The notes under the pieces were generated by a model that saw only the letters and a program-made list of their open reading frames with translations, had not been told where the DNA came from and searched no databases. Shown piece by piece: positions 1-15,100 of a stretch of DNA of 64,000 nucleotides (its first letter is position 1; the number at the start of each line of letters is the position of its first letter). The translations under genes and the position numbers were made by a program. The stretch is from Agroathelia rolfsii (Eukaryota > Basidiomycota > Agaricomycetes > Amylocorticiales > Amylocorticiaceae), in NCBI GenBank assembly GCA_018343915.1, contig JABRWF010000003.1, positions 3,658,001 to 3,722,000 of the forward strand, written 5' to 3'.

Positions 1-171
1 TGATTTTTTGTCTTTTTTCTTTTCTTTCTCTCTTTCCCAATTCTCTTGCGTAATCTAATAATACAGTTACTACTCAGGAGGGACCAAAGTTTCTCTTCAC
101 CTCGAGACATATATCAATATACGAGTAAAAAAGAGTGGATGTATGCAGCAGCAGCGACATGCACACCGAAC

Positions 172-1923
172 TCATGACATTGCCGTTGCTACTGCGGTAG
201 GCTTCATGTTTAGCAGACTCCGCTCGTTGAGGTACTCAACGATAGACTCGACCTGTTTGTCATACCCAATAATGAATTGTATCATTATCATCAACATTAT
301 CATCCGTCAGTGTGTCATATTCAGCTGCGCAGAGAGGGAAAATAGAGAAATAAAACGACACGTACATTGGCAGCAGTCAATCGAATCTGAGCATCCCATC
401 GTTTTGTAAATGGCGCGCCCGTGTCTTCCTCTTCTTGCTCGACATCGCCCAAGCCGCCGGCTTTCCCTTGCGCATTATCCTCCTCTTTGACATCCTCGAA
501 CCAGATGAGCCTGTCCACCTGGTCGATCGACGCACGCAGACGGCCTTGTTCGATCATCTTGCGCGCCATCGTCTCCGCCGCCCCTGGCGTGAGATCGAGG
601 AGCGCACCGAGACCACGGAAGGTGATATTCTTGTAAATCTTTGAGCTCGCGAGCAAATTATGCTCGAGCACGGCACGGTCCAGAACCGTCGATGGCGCCG
701 TGCGTGTGCTGCGCGGCATGGCTGCGTCGCTATCGGCGCCGTCATCGTAGCCATCGTTATTCTCCATATCATCGCCAGCCGCCGCAGACGATGCGAGCTG
801 GTCGTTGGACGAGATGGCGATCTTGGCCAGTTGGTGTGGCTTGAGCGTCGCCTCGAACTGGCTCACCTCGGCCGCGCGCAGGATCTGGTCGAGGAAGATC
901 TTGGAGAGGATGTTGTACGTCGGCAGTTGGGCTGCGCGCTCGTCGCGGTAGAGCGAGGCCAGTACGCGCGAGCGGTTCGGGCCTGCGGGGGCGAGTACGG
1001 CGCAAGTCACTGCGGCTGCCCTGTGTATATAACATGTATATATCGATGATTAGTACCATCCTCGTCGTCGCTGCACAGAAGATACATATATGAGTTTTAC
1101 GCACAGCATATGCAACCGTTCCCCTTCATCGATATCTGCCACCCAGCTCAGCTCGTGGTACCACCGCGCGGCTTCGAGGAACTTGCGGCTGTAATCGCTA
1201 ATGCGCGCCTGGCAGAGCTTGAACTGCAGCTGTGTCTCTTGGTCTTTTGTCGATGGCGCCAACAGCGCAGCACGGTTGTAGTATGTTTCCGCCTGCACCG
1301 AGTCTTCGTCCTCGAGGAGGAGGCGGATGATGCGTACGTAGAGGCGCAGTTTGTCGGCGTCTTCAGTGCCCGTTCTGGAATGATAACATATGTGTTTGAT
1401 GAGAACAAGCCAAGATAATCAGGTGTAGTCATCCATAAGCACCTTTGCGCCGAGTCGAGGGAAACGCCCATGAGCACACGAGCGGCGCCACTCCAGTCTT
1501 CCTCGGTCTCTAGCAGATCAGCCAGCTGGTATCTTAGCAAGTTGATCTACCAACTGTTTATCAGTAACGAAAAAAAAAAAATAGAATAATAAATCAAAAT
1601 AAAACTGCGCCTATTACCTGCTCTTCATAGCTCACACTTCTGGGCTGCAAGACGCCGATAAGGTCTTGCACGATGCTCTTGCGCAGATCGTGCTCTTGCA
1701 CGGCACCCTGCCCGAGCACCTTGACGATCTCGGCGACAACCTGTCTGCCTGCGACGAGCCCCCATCCGTCCTGGTTCTCGACCGTGGCTTGCAAGAGTAG
1801 GCGGAGATCAGACGAAATGCGAGACTGATCTGGTGCGCTGAAGATGTCATTCACAAGCGTGGTATAGGCCGGTCCGCGCTCCTTTTGCGCGAGGGATGAT
1901 ATTTGGGCAATTCTGGCTTCCAT
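172..1923 (-). CDS. CSN4: COP9 signalosome subunit 4
   Basis: This is a PCI-domain subunit of the COP9 signalosome, the complex that removes Nedd8 from cullins and so controls SCF-type ubiquitin ligases. The N-terminus (MEARIAQISSLAQKE) and the helical-repeat segment around KLCQARISDYSRKFLEAARW match CSN4. The C-terminal winged-helix part is seen in LASSKIYKNITFRGLGALL and in RLRASIDQVDRLIWFED. The last exon (172-252) was recovered by splicing out 253-365 and gives VESIVEYLNERSLLNMK before the stop, a typical CSN4 ending. Five exons are inferred, for about 470 residues. The ATG at 1921-1923 is the first methionine of the conserved start. An acidic, low-complexity insert (GDDMENNDGYDDGAD) sits before the PCI domain. 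Family assignment is firm; exact middle intron borders are less so. Confidence 0.9.
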
Positions 1924-2205
1924 GATGTGTATTCAAACAGATCAAGCTAGGGATGAGGTCCAGTTGACTGTAGTAGGCACTGCAACTTGAATGTGCAGTT
2001 GTGCAATATCATAGTGCGTGCAATCTTTGTTCAACTCATTTGCTTCCGGCACCACACAGAAATCATCCGTAAAGGCGGTATTATTATATGCGCATGTATT
2101 GGAATGAATAGTTACAATGACAAGAGTCCAAAAAAAAAGTAGGCCATCAAAGGCTCGTTATAGGATGCGGCAAATGATACACCAGACTACAATCACCCGT
2201 TTCCC

Positions 2206-3737
<1,532 letters not shown>

Positions 3738-3790
3738 GATGGATGATTGTGGGCAAGCACAAGTGACTGCGGGCAACGGCAGTGGGCGCT

Positions 3791-3804
3791 ATTACTTATA
3801 AGTG
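3791..3804 (-). promoter_or_regulatory. Candidate TATA box of the Pep4 gene
   Basis: The near-palindrome ACTTATAAGT lies about 60 bp upstream of the Pep4 start codon and reads TATAAG on the coding strand. Position and sequence fit a TATA element; this is inference from motif and spacing only. Confidence 0.35.
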
Positions 3805-4016
3805 ATGTAAGAAGGGTCAGCCAGCCACCGTCAATGCCCCCCGCTTACGTATGCCGTGTATTCCGAGTTCCGATAGTGCTTCTGCCGAATGCATGATCGC
3901 TATCAACTTCTTCTTGCCGCAGTGCCCAAGTGCCGTGACCTCAGACTAGTCATCTTCAGTTGCTGCGTCGTCTGCCCGCCCCAGTCATACGCTTTAGGCC
4001 AACAATACTCCACGCG

Positions 4017-4274
4017 ATGGCCTCCAGCACCCGCTCCGGCAGGCGGCCGACCCCAAAGGCGGCCACTGCCGCAGACATCGCCTCCACCACGCTTCTCGAG
4101 CGATTGCTTCTGGCCCAACTTGTCTATGAACGTGGTACTAGCTCTTGGCAGGATATCGCTGCCCAGCTCAGCAAGCACCCTCTTGTCTCACGCCCAAAGT
4201 CATTTTTCACGGCGCAAGTCAGGCTCTCCAGTTTGCTTAGTGGTGGCATGTTGTTTACTCAATTATATTGTATT

Positions 4275-4309
<35 letters not shown>

Positions 4310-5884
4310 TATCACAGTCTTGTCATACAATGTATTCTAGTCTCATGAGCGATGCTGGTCTTGAGTGGTGAGGCTATATATAAATCGACCATTCGATGCG
4401 GCGGTTTCTGATAATAAGGGATATTATTCAACAAGCCCTTCTAAGACTGACCTCAAAGCTGGTATTGTCCTCTTGTCCATTCACACACTCGACATACAGT
4501 CTTAGACATTGCTATTCCTCAGCACCGCATCACCAGCTCGCCGTGAAATACCACAAAGCACGAACAGAAGAAGTGTGGCAACGTATTCATGACTGCGAAA
4601 TAGAATTCAAGTATGTTGTCAGCAAAAGGAATGATACAACATTGTGTTAACGCAAACCTTTAGGCGGCTCGTCTCTGAAATTGAAGAAATCAAAACAGGT
4701 CAGTGGGACCATAAGTCTGAAGAACAGCCGGAGGCACAAACAAAACCCACTCCTGTGCCAGAAAAGGTATGTTACAATTCTGTGTCCACGTTCTAATCAT
4801 ACGGTGAAACAAAACAAAACAAAAATAATCAGGATCACAATATACAACCAGAGCAGCATCAATCACCTTCTTCACCCGAGGAAACCAACGAACAGACTAC
4901 AGATGCACCAACCGCAGAAGATCGCGACGAGTCCATGGATGCTGCTCAAGAGGAAGAAGATATAGAGAATTCATCCCTTGATGCAGATGCAGACGCGACC
5001 GCCTCGCCAGAGGAAGAGCCTCCCGCAGATACAGGCACCACCGCAGAATCACCCGAGGAGGAAGGAGGCGACGAGTCTATCTCTCGTAGTCCTAGTCCGG
5101 CCGTCGAGCAAACCAAAGTCGAAGAAGAGGCCCCAGAAGCCTCACCTCCTCCTACAAGTATACGCCAAGGTAAGCTATAAGCCATAAAAATACTAAAACT
5201 TTTTCCGCCTTATGCCTTGTTCTTCTGTTCGCTAGGGAAGCGCAAGGCATCTGAAACAGACTTTAAACCAGCCTCATCGCTCCGTTCGAAGCGCGCCCGA
5301 GAGGAGTCCGAACCAGTGGAAAGTAAGTGGCTACTGTCGTTCTTGCTCACTCCGTCCTCACATTTCAATTACTTGAACAAATTTTTAAACAAAAAATGAT
5401 ACCAGTATTAGGCTTGATCAATAACGGTGGACGACCCCGCACTCACCCACCTCAGCTGAGTGGAGATGACCTCGCCGCCCTTAAACGGTTCCAAAACCGG
5501 ATTAGTCTCGTTCACGCAACGATTACCGAGCACAGAAACGGTAACATCTTCAACAATCCGATCAAGAAGTCGGACGCGCCCGACTACCAGGACATCGTGT
5601 ACCAGCCTATGGACCTCAAAAAGGTTAAGCAGCGCATCAAGGAGGGCCTCATCACCGACTCGTTCGAGTATCAGCGTGATATATATCTCATCTTTGCCAA
5701 TGCATTCATGTATAATAGGCCTGGAAGCCATATCCATCAGATGGCGCAGGAAGTATGTTTCAATCTCTTTTTCTTCTGGCGAGCACAAATCTAAACGAGG
5801 CTTTCCAACTCTCAGATGATGCAAGAAGCCGAAAAACACCTTGAAAATTTTCAAACCAGCGAGGGTCATCTACGTAACCTATGA
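4017..5884 (+). CDS. BRD8-like bromodomain protein, probable NuA4 histone acetyltransferase subunit
   Basis: The N-terminal segment (TTLLERLLLAQLVYERGTSS, then WQDIAAQLSKHPLVSRPKSF and FTAQSCHTMYSSLM across an intron) matches the SANT-like start of BRD8 proteins. Next comes a charged helical region (VKYHKARTEEVWQRIHDCEI, RRLVSEIEEIKTGQWD), a long acidic Ser/Pro-rich linker and basic nuclear-localisation-like runs (GKRKASE, RSKRAREE). The C-terminal bromodomain runs from GDDLAALKRF through IFNNPIKKSDAPDYQDIVYQ and MDLKKVKQRI to FANAFMYNRPGSHIHQMAQE. It includes the acetyl-lysine-binding Asn in the MYN triplet. BRD8 belongs to the TIP60/NuA4 complex, so a chromatin role is inferred. The intron between roughly 4369 and 4530 is not fully resolved and may hide a small exon. 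The start at 4017 is the only one giving the conserved N-terminus. Confidence 0.8.
4273..4310 (+). repeat. T24(GT)7 microsatellite at a splice acceptor
   Basis: Twenty-four T residues (4273-4296) are followed by seven GT units (4297-4310) and then ATCACAG, the probable acceptor of the first intron of the BRD8-like gene. The tract therefore serves as an unusually long polypyrimidine tract. Confidence 0.9.
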
Positions 5885-6176
5885 TTATTTTATTCTCTTA
5901 TCAGCGCTTTCAAACTGACTTGTGAAACAACTATATATTGTTGGTACATGAAAAAAAAAAAAACAACAAACATCATTCTAAAATATCGGGCCAAAAAATG
6001 TTTTCCACCATACCCATCTGCTCGCTCGCTCTCGCTTCTTTCCTTATTATCGCTCATTACAAACAAACACAAACACAACAACAGTCGCATATCGTTCTTG
6101 AGAAAAGCAAACAAGAAAAGAAAGGAAAAAAAAAAAAAAAAAAAACAGAACAACAAGTGCAACTCTACACCTCTTC
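5885..6176. other. Convergent 3' gap between the BRD8-like gene and TRA1
   Basis: This is a short A/T-rich gap between two stop codons on opposite strands. It contains several A-runs, the longest being 20 A at 6126-6145. No open reading frame of note is present. It probably holds both 3' untranslated regions and polyadenylation signals. Confidence 0.6.
6126..6145 (+). repeat. A20 homopolymer
   Basis: A run of twenty A residues lies about 30 bp beyond the TRA1 stop codon, inside the convergent gap. It is a simple homopolymer in a presumed 3' untranslated region. Confidence 0.85.
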
Positions 6177-9100
6177 TTAGAACCATGGATAGAATATATC
6201 TGACGCCTTCAACAGGTTGACCGGATTCGTCGCCATCGAGATCAAGTTTGTTACCGTCTGTACGATCGGCTTGCTGTTCGGGTTCTACAATTATCAAGTT
6301 GTTAGTCAGTCCTAGGGAGACATCGATGGTTGGAAGAAGAGGAGGGGAGAGAGAGAGAGTACGATACTTACTTGCTCACGCTCATACCTGCACGCGATAT
6401 GGCTCGCGCGTTTAGCGATACCAGATGTACACTGAGCACAGTTGGTCCGGAATACGGCGTCAAACGTCCACGGTTCTTTGCGCGAATGGGTCCATGTCAT
6501 GATCTCGTCGCGCGCAAAGAGACACAGCTGTTGCTCTAGCTCATACTATATTATTGCAGAGAATAAATCGAGCCAGTTAATAAGGTTGTGCAATATAACG
6601 GTAAAGGGACGCACCTCGGGCTCCGTCAAGCAGCGTCCAATAGCAAGCATAGATGACGTCAGGATACCTTCTGTTGTGATTGGGCCCATGAAATGTTGCA
6701 TGTTAGGCGTGAGACGGAACGGAACGGGGTCGTTGGCATTCAGCACAGGCTGCGAGTTTGATAGACCTACATGATAGTTGACGATTGGTGTGGAATAAAC
6801 CGGAGGGGAAAGCGATCAAATCGACACTTACTTGGAAGGAGCTCAGTCATGTACATCTGACCGGTCGATCGTGAAATGTGGAAGCGTGAAGGCACACGGC
6901 TCGAGAGACAGAAGACATAAGTCGTAAAGTTCAGCGCGGCAAGCTGCTGAGCAAATTGCTTGCGCATGCGCCAGAGCTCTTGCGGCCCGTTCATGGAGCG
7001 AAGCATGAACTAATGTCCAACCATTATGAACATCAATTTAGAAATATCAGAAAGTTTTGGTATGTACCTTGGATATAACGTCTTCTGGAACAAGCTTGAC
7101 GACGACTTCGTCCATGACCTCTTTTTTCAGGTTGACTAGCTCCAGCTTTGTGATCTGTAAGACAAGTCTCAGCCTTGAGAAGCAAGCAACAACGGTCCCT
7201 ATCGTATCTCACCTCTTTTCCTGGCGTTGCTTGCCTCATCTCCTTGATAACTTTGCGGATCTTCTCACCGGACACGAGAATAGGATCTTCCCTGGTTATT
7301 TGTGCTCTCGCGCAATGCTGATCATAGATGTCACCGAAAGTAATGTAAGAAGAGTCATTTTGCAATAGCCTCAAGCTAGGACTGCAGGATACAGCAGCTG
7401 GCATGTGGAAAGACAGGTTGCGCTTCCTCGTTTCCTTCCTATGCGCCAATGCCCTGTTCATGTCATGGATGCTTAGTGAGCGTTGGTAGGGAGAAGGATC
7501 CATGATGGTTTACCCATTGAATGTCCGTAAAACTTGCATCACCCTCTCCTCGCGACGACAGTGCCTACCAGATGGTAGTTGGACGGAGAATGATGTCTTG
7601 GAATTGTCATGACCACGAATGCTCAGCCTTCTCCAGCTATAGCCATGGGATCGGCAGTTCTCGAAGTAGGGAACAAACTTGAATATGCGGACGAAGTTTT
7701 GATTGTTGTCTTTGTCCTAGAGCGCAGTCATTTAGCACAATATCTTATCTCAGTGGTGATTTCAACTCACTTCCGTGTACTGCCCGGGAACTTCGATTTC
7801 ATCAAACTTAGTGTATTGGAAATCCGTCAACCATGGGCAAAGCAAATCCAACGGCTGCGTCCTTGGACGGGCATCGAGCTGCCTTTCGTACCGATCTCTC
7901 CAGCGCTGCAATCGCTGGATATACTCATATTGTGTAAGTTTGTCAGTGAGGAAGTCCTCTTTATACTCGTTCTATTGATAAAAGAATCAGTTTTCGGACA
8001 TAAAGTGACTAATAAAGAAGGAATCTTACGCTAGCTTCACTACCAGGCAAGAGGTTCCTATGCATACGCTGAAGATTCACGAGGGTCTGGGGCTTCATGT
8101 AACCATCGTCATCCGGTCTTTCCGTTAGCTGAGCATAGACCTTGAGAAGCGTCAGTATCATAGTCATGTGATTAGCTTAGTCATCAAGGTACCTGTGTCG
8201 CGTCTTGCAATAGCATGCAAACAAGACGATAGATCTCCTCGTCCGTCGTAGCCTTGAAACGGGCATTAATGTGATCTACCATGGTCTCCAGACTGAGGAT
8301 GAGAAGTGGGAAGGCTGTCTTGAGGATGCTGACGATTTCATCCACATATTCGGCCGCTTGGCGAACGTGATGATTCCTGACATCGGTCGGATTGGGTGCT
8401 GCCTGAGGCTGCGGGTTGGCACCGCTGTGATCGACGTCCATTGGATCTCCGTTCTGAGCCGCCGCTGCAGCAGCCATACGTTCTCTAGCTAAAGCTTCAT
8501 TCATGAGATTCTTCTTCACTGCCTCCATATCTTGACGAGTGGTCCGTAGATGGAAGAAAGATGCCTATATAGAGTGGAATTGGTCAGCGACGAATCTATC
8601 AAGGAGACAAAGGCGCATACCTGGGGATAGATCTTGGCCAGGTTCAACAATATGTATCTCGCTTGCTTCACCTCCCTTTGAGATATTGATAGACAGAGCT
8701 GGGGAATGAGGGTGATCCAATACCAGAACGCGGCTTCGCCTTTATACGTATCAAAGGCTCGAGCAACGGTGAGGTTCATGTCGTCGATACTCAACAGCCA
8801 GAGGACTCGAGTCAGCAAAGGTCGACTCTTGCCATTCTTGTATTGACCTGCCGCCTGAAGATAGCAGCTGAGAGCGGCTGCGGCTAGGTTGAGATCACCT
8901 TTTTCTTGGAACAAACGATCGTTGAAGCGTCCCCACTCTGCCCATGATTTGGCCTGGTTCATGTCGAGCTGAACCGCTTGGCCCAGTGCAAGGTTCGCAT
9001 CGTCGATCCTGCCGAATTTCGCGTGGAACATGCCTTTGAGTGTATGGAACTCCGCTCGTTGTGCATTCGTAAAGAAAACGAGGTTTGTGTTGTTGATGAC

Positions 9101-12100
9101 CTCCAGCCCGGCCTGCAGATCCTCACGCTTTTGATAATGACACAAGGCCTGTTCGCGCAGCTTAAAGAACGCCTCCGAGATCTCGATGTTGGGCAAGGTA
9201 TAGATTTTGTTGAGTTGATTGAAACAAACGTCCAGAAGTTCATGTTTGCGAGCAACTCTGGCGAAGCGATTCATGATCCATGCGGTTTCGTGGTAGCCGC
9301 GGAAGCCATACGTATTATTATTATTGGTACCAGCGGCGGTGCTATTCTGGATGAGAGGGATATACGCATTGTTGATACCATTAAAGACATTTTGACGCCA
9401 CGCAACAAGGTCACTCCAGACACTGATGTCGTCATGAGCATTAGGAAGCCGCTCTCGCCAAGCCTGAAGTACCATTTTGAGATCCGATGACTTCTTTTCC
9501 AAATTCTGCGCATTTGTAGTTGACAGCGATCCGAATATTTGCACGGCTTCCTGAAGTTCAACAAACTGTTGGAAGTGTTGCAAGAGCGGCACGTGAGCAG
9601 CCGATAAGTGTGAAGGGAGATTGACCCATTTCTTGAGAGAGAGCTGCATCGCCTCATCGAGAACCTTGGTAAACTCTGTGTTCTTGTCGACGGCGCCCGG
9701 GCTCTTGATCAAGGCCATGAAGGCTTGGAACACGAGACGACGCGGGGTAGGAACATCTTGCATCGATTTCATCTGTTCTTCGAGCGTGTCTTTGTAACTT
9801 CCGGTCCAATCCTTTATCCTCCAGGCACTTTCCAGAAGTAGGTCGTTGTTTCCTTCGGTGCGAGCTAAATCGTGCAGAATATCCCATTGTTGCAGTTTCT
9901 CGGCGGCCAGCATCCAATGGTCCTCCCATAGACAATACTCCGCCTCGTTGTATTGAATCTGCCCGTTTCGGGCGGCCGTCTGGGCTGCTTCATATGCGTT
10001 TATGGCTTGATCCCACATGCCGTTCTGCTCGAATGCAAGAGCTCGATTCGTCTCCTGCTGTAAGGAACGATGGCGCCAAATACCGTAGAACATATCATCT
10101 TCGCATAGCTCAGCGTATACTTCCGCCAATGAGTCATTGACTACATCGCGTACTACTTGCTCGTCGTCACGGATGTATGTGAGTGTTGTCTCAAGTATTT
10201 CCATAGAGACGTGCCAAGCTCCATAAGTTTTAGCAAGGTATTTGACTAGATGAGGTGGCAGAACCATAGGAGGATTGCAAGCCAGGACACCGGTGAGTAG
10301 AGTCTGGATAACATTCGGCCGCATATTCGCTTGCTTTATGTGATATTCCTTGCTGAGAAGAGCTATCATGTGTTGGGTAACGTCGATCTGCTCTCGTCTA
10401 CTCAAGCAAGCCCAGGCAGCGGGGAAGACAGAAACCCACATAGCATGGGAGGACTGGGAGTCTAGGAACGCGAGACGTTGCAGCGGGTTGATGAGATGAT
10501 GGGCCTTCCTTCGGAGGAAAGCATTCGATGGGCTGATCTTCATCCCTTTGCGTTCAGAAGTCAAAGGCGCGTCGCTGTCAACTGCACTCATCACGAGGTG
10601 AAGTGCTAGGTGTATCCAGTAGTGATCAGCCAAAGCCTCCCAACTCTGAACGCCTAAGACGTAGACTATGCGACTGGTCAAGGTCCTTGGAATACTGGCA
10701 TCTAGGAGATCAATGAATTTTTCACGAAGGGCGGGATTGTGGGCTCTGCAGCCCAGCAAAAATGGCTGTTCCAAACGGGTAGTCAAGTCGCTGCGCCTCA
10801 AGGATGGCTCGGTGTAAATGTCGTAGATAAGTTCCAAGTATTCATTGCAAAGTTTTTCGCCGCGGTCCTCGAAAAGTGCCATCTTTTGCAAGAGATTGGA
10901 CTTCTCTTTCATGGTAGGATAAGACTCGCGTTTTTTGAGGGCCCATTCCCGAGCAAGACTAAGGATGAAGTCCGCGATCGGTTGATGCTTGGATCTCTCG
11001 ATCAAGACCAGTAGAGTACCTAAGAGCCAACGACGCTGCTCGCCTAGATGGGCGACCGAGATCTTGCAGATGTGGAGAATGCTCAATACAAGGTTGGGAG
11101 TGATGTCCTTTTCTGGATCCGTTTTCGTTGACTGGAGATGCTCCTTGGCGAGTTTGCTTAGAAGTTTCATCAGCGGCGCACTAAAGGCGTCTATGCGTTC
11201 GGGGGTAACTTGAACAACCGACTTGAGCATAAGCAAGACGCCACGGAGAGTGGTTGTATTCTGGAGAGCATCGGTGATAGACCTGAAAATGAACGAATGG
11301 AAGCTGTTGTTGGCGGGTTCCTCTTCTTTTTCTGGTAGGGGAGAGAGGGCGACAAGACGATCGAAGACCGGATGCAACGCGTCATGCAATTCATGGTGAT
11401 CGCTAACCATGCCCTTTCGAACAAGTTGCTGCAAAATATCGGCATTTGTAACAAACCAAGCATCGTCTTTTTCGCTGGCTATGACCTGAAGGGCCTTGGC
11501 TGTGTTGAGCGTCTTGCTTATGTTCTCGCCTCCGAAGTCATCCTAATATGAATCATAAGCCTACAAATATCTAAAGACATGTAGGGAATTCTAGAGACAC
11601 GTACCTGTTCTAACGCCTTGGAGAAGTAATGTAGATGTATTGTTACCTCGCTCCATCCATCTCGCCCAGCTAAGAGCTGAAGAAGGTTGACGGCGCGGGT
11701 AATAAACATAGTCTTTCCGGAAGAATCGTTTGAAATGAGTTTAAGCAGGTAGCTAATCATGGTTTCTCGCAGAACCAGAGGTGTAACCCAATTATGGGCG
11801 GATGCAGAAGGGTCCTCACCATGGGAGGCGGATGAGCTCACTTGTCTTTCGGAGGTCGCTTTGCGTTCCCAGTCGAAGATCGTTTGCAGAATATCCAACG
11901 AAAGCACTTTGAATTCGCCAGATGCTGCTGACGTGAGTCCAAGGCGAGTAAGTGAATTGACCATATGCGGGACGAAGAGCGCTCGAACGGGATAGAACAA
12001 ATCTTTTTGGCGCACGATGAGACCATAAATGATGATGATTTGCGAGAAGCCATGTCCCTCTTCAGCGAGAAGACGACGAGTCGTTTTTGCCCATAGGGGG

Positions 12101-15100
12101 AAGCCGGCTTCGCCGGCAGCAGCGCGAGGCCAGACAGGCGCCAAAATATCTAGAGCTTGTCTTACCAAACCTCTGCTTTCATGATGGGGCGGGCGAAGTA
12201 AGCCCGTCCAGGCGCGAAGGATGAACTTCTGAGGCGCATCAAACGCTTCAAAGAATCGAGCCGCCAGCAAATAAGCAGTCTGCTGTATAACCATGTCCTC
12301 GCTGGTAATGAAGTGCCAAGCAGCCTTGATGATGACCTTCTGTACGTCCTCCAAATATCCTGGGTAGTGCTGAACCATGATCGTCGTGAAGTGAAGCAAC
12401 TCGACAATGAATGCGTCATCGGTGTCGGCGAAAGCAGTCCCTTCGCTCATTGGCTGCCATATCATCTGATGAATATGGTGGATGATACCTGCGTCGAGCA
12501 GTCCGGGTGCATTCTTCCCATCGCGAGAAGCATGAACCAGCAAGAGCGGTGTCACGATAACTCTAATGAAGTGACCCTTGTGAGCCCAGGAATAGGATGT
12601 ATCCTTGAACCAGATCCCGAAGCGTAGGAGGACATTTCGCTTGAACATGATATCATCGCTCAAAGCGACACGGTTGTACAAGAAATGGGTCAAATCGACG
12701 AGATCCATGGTAACATCGCGAGCATAAATTGAGACAATCTCCAGGAGAAGGTCCACACGAGGCGAGGAACGGAGGATTTCCATAAATATACCCATGAGGG
12801 TAGATTGATGATGCATGGCATCCAGAGAATCCCAACCATTGACGATGTGCTCGGATTGCCACAATACAACGAGCTGTGAAATGGCCCATTCATTCTGACT
12901 GGACCACCAAGGAATCAAATGGACGATATCGCTGAGCAAATCTAGGCCAGACTGGATCAGAGTGTGCTCTCCGCTTTTGATGAGATCGTTGACGATGTCT
13001 GGTGTTCGAGCGCATGTTTCATACAAAACGGACGGTGCCAACTTCGCCTGCAAGACGGTCCTCAAAGTACGCACGAAAGGCTGCAAGCGCATTTTCTGCA
13101 TGAAGAAATCGAGGGCGTCGATAGGATACCTATCAAGGTATTTGGAAAGGGGCTCGGTGAACGGATTCTGAGTCGAGAATCGAAGGAAATCCTCTGTCTT
13201 AACGATCTCCGTAGTGAGATTTTCGAGGAAGACGTTCGCCTGCGACGGGAGAAGATGAAACACATTCACTAGCCTGACAAGCTTGGTAATTCCTTCATTG
13301 TCGTGGAGAGGAAGCCTCGCCGAAGCTTCCAACATGGCAGGCTCTGCGACAACGCGGAAATGGTCTATCAACTTGTGCCCGATCTCCACTTTGAAGTAGT
13401 TAGTCAACAATTCGAGAAGGCGAGCAAGCCCTTCCAGGCCAGGCACTTGCAAGCGCTTGGCGTCCGCAAGGTTCATGAGAATGGGACGCAAACCTGTCTG
13501 CAACAGCTCGCGAGGCAGCCGATTCTGATGGGCTAGAACAGCTCGAAGACCCTCATGAGCCACGTCCTTGATTTCGAGAAGGGGAGAATACAGAGCCTTG
13601 AAATAGGCTTGAGTCACTCTAAGACATAAAATCGTAAGAGTGGGAAACTGATAGTCAATTTATTGAAACGTACCTGCTACGCGTTTGAGGCTGGTTCGCG
13701 AATGAATCGGTGACGGTCATGGACGCCGTTAGAAGGCGGATGCATGCAACTTTGAGCTTGACCATATCCATCTGGCTTTGCCGAGGGTTTCTTAGGCCAA
13801 CGACGTTGAGGTCATCAGCATCAGCCAAGGCGAGGGCTTCGTGTAGCAGTCGCAGAAGCTCATCCGTCGGATCAGGGATCGGGGGATTCAAGCCCATGCA
13901 ATAGCGAATGGCTTCAATAATGCCAATTTGGATGTGGAATGGCAGCGCTCTCAAGGGTTTCGCGTAGAACTGCTGGAGAAGGCGTTCGCGATGGGGAGCT
14001 ATGAGAATGACATGGGATTTGCCAGTAAGCTCGACCAAGAGATCGAGAGATGTCCGAACTACTTGTCTGACGGTGGCGTTCGAGCTGCCGAGATCGTTAA
14101 CTAGAATGAAAAGCAGCTTCTGTAGTTTGTCGGGAGGTGAGGTGACGGTATAGCCTTCTGGGAGTGGCTCGCGATATGTTGCCCGAAGTACACGCTCGAT
14201 CACGATTTCTACTTCGCTGACGTCCTTCGGCAGATCGAAAGGCACGTCTTTGAGGATGTGAAAGAGGTTGCGAATAATGTCAATGTGCTTCTCGTTGACC
14301 CATCGGAGGGGTAAACCAGGTAACATAAGGAAGACCTTGATGCCTAAACAACCTCCATTCTTCTGTGTCCAGGTGTCCAATGTACAGAGGGCGCTTATGC
14401 TAGATCCCAGCTGATTGAGCGAAAAGTAGATATCTTCTAGCTGAACGCCTGGTTCGTTGCCCATGCCCGTCAAGATCTTGACGATGTCGGTGAGCATCTG
14501 TTCCGCCTTTTCGACTTCTTTGGGCTTTTCACGTCCAAGCAGATTAGGCAAAGCATCCAGAAACGCTGCGTACATCAGACTAAGTTGGGGCCTGAAGCCA
14601 GGTGTGTGCTCCCGCGTAACTTCCGCATGTAAGACCGCCCTCGCGAACTTCAATGCGAACGATTCTGCTTGCTCCGCAAGATCAGGGATGAAGACAGCAC
14701 AATAAACGCCCTGAAGACATTGCTGGAAGACCTCTTGCTGATCACGACTTTTCACTCCCTGTTAGTAATTGAGATATTAGTTTGAAAGATTCGCGAAGAG
14801 CAAGGATGCGGCTATTACTTGGGAGATCAAAATGCTCAAGACGCTCTCGAGGAATCCATAAGCCTGTCCCTGATGGTTTGAGGTCTGCCGTTCGAGGACC
14901 TTAAGCGCAAGCGCCGCCATCGAACGGAGCTCTATCGAAGCCGGACTTCCGTTGAAGTATACGGATGCCGCTGCAGGCTCAGAATCGAATCGGAATTCTA
15001 GTGAAGGTTCCTTATTTAGGAGGCGCCTGTTTCGCCCACCCAGCTTGCCCAGAATTCGGATGATGATATGCGCATGGAGGTGACTTGCAGGCTGGGGCTT

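Noticed and set aside
8978..9490. Open frames antisense to TRA1, the largest 170 codons here.
   Set aside because: The minus strand reads continuously as Tra1 FAT-domain sequence; the antisense frames show no domain.
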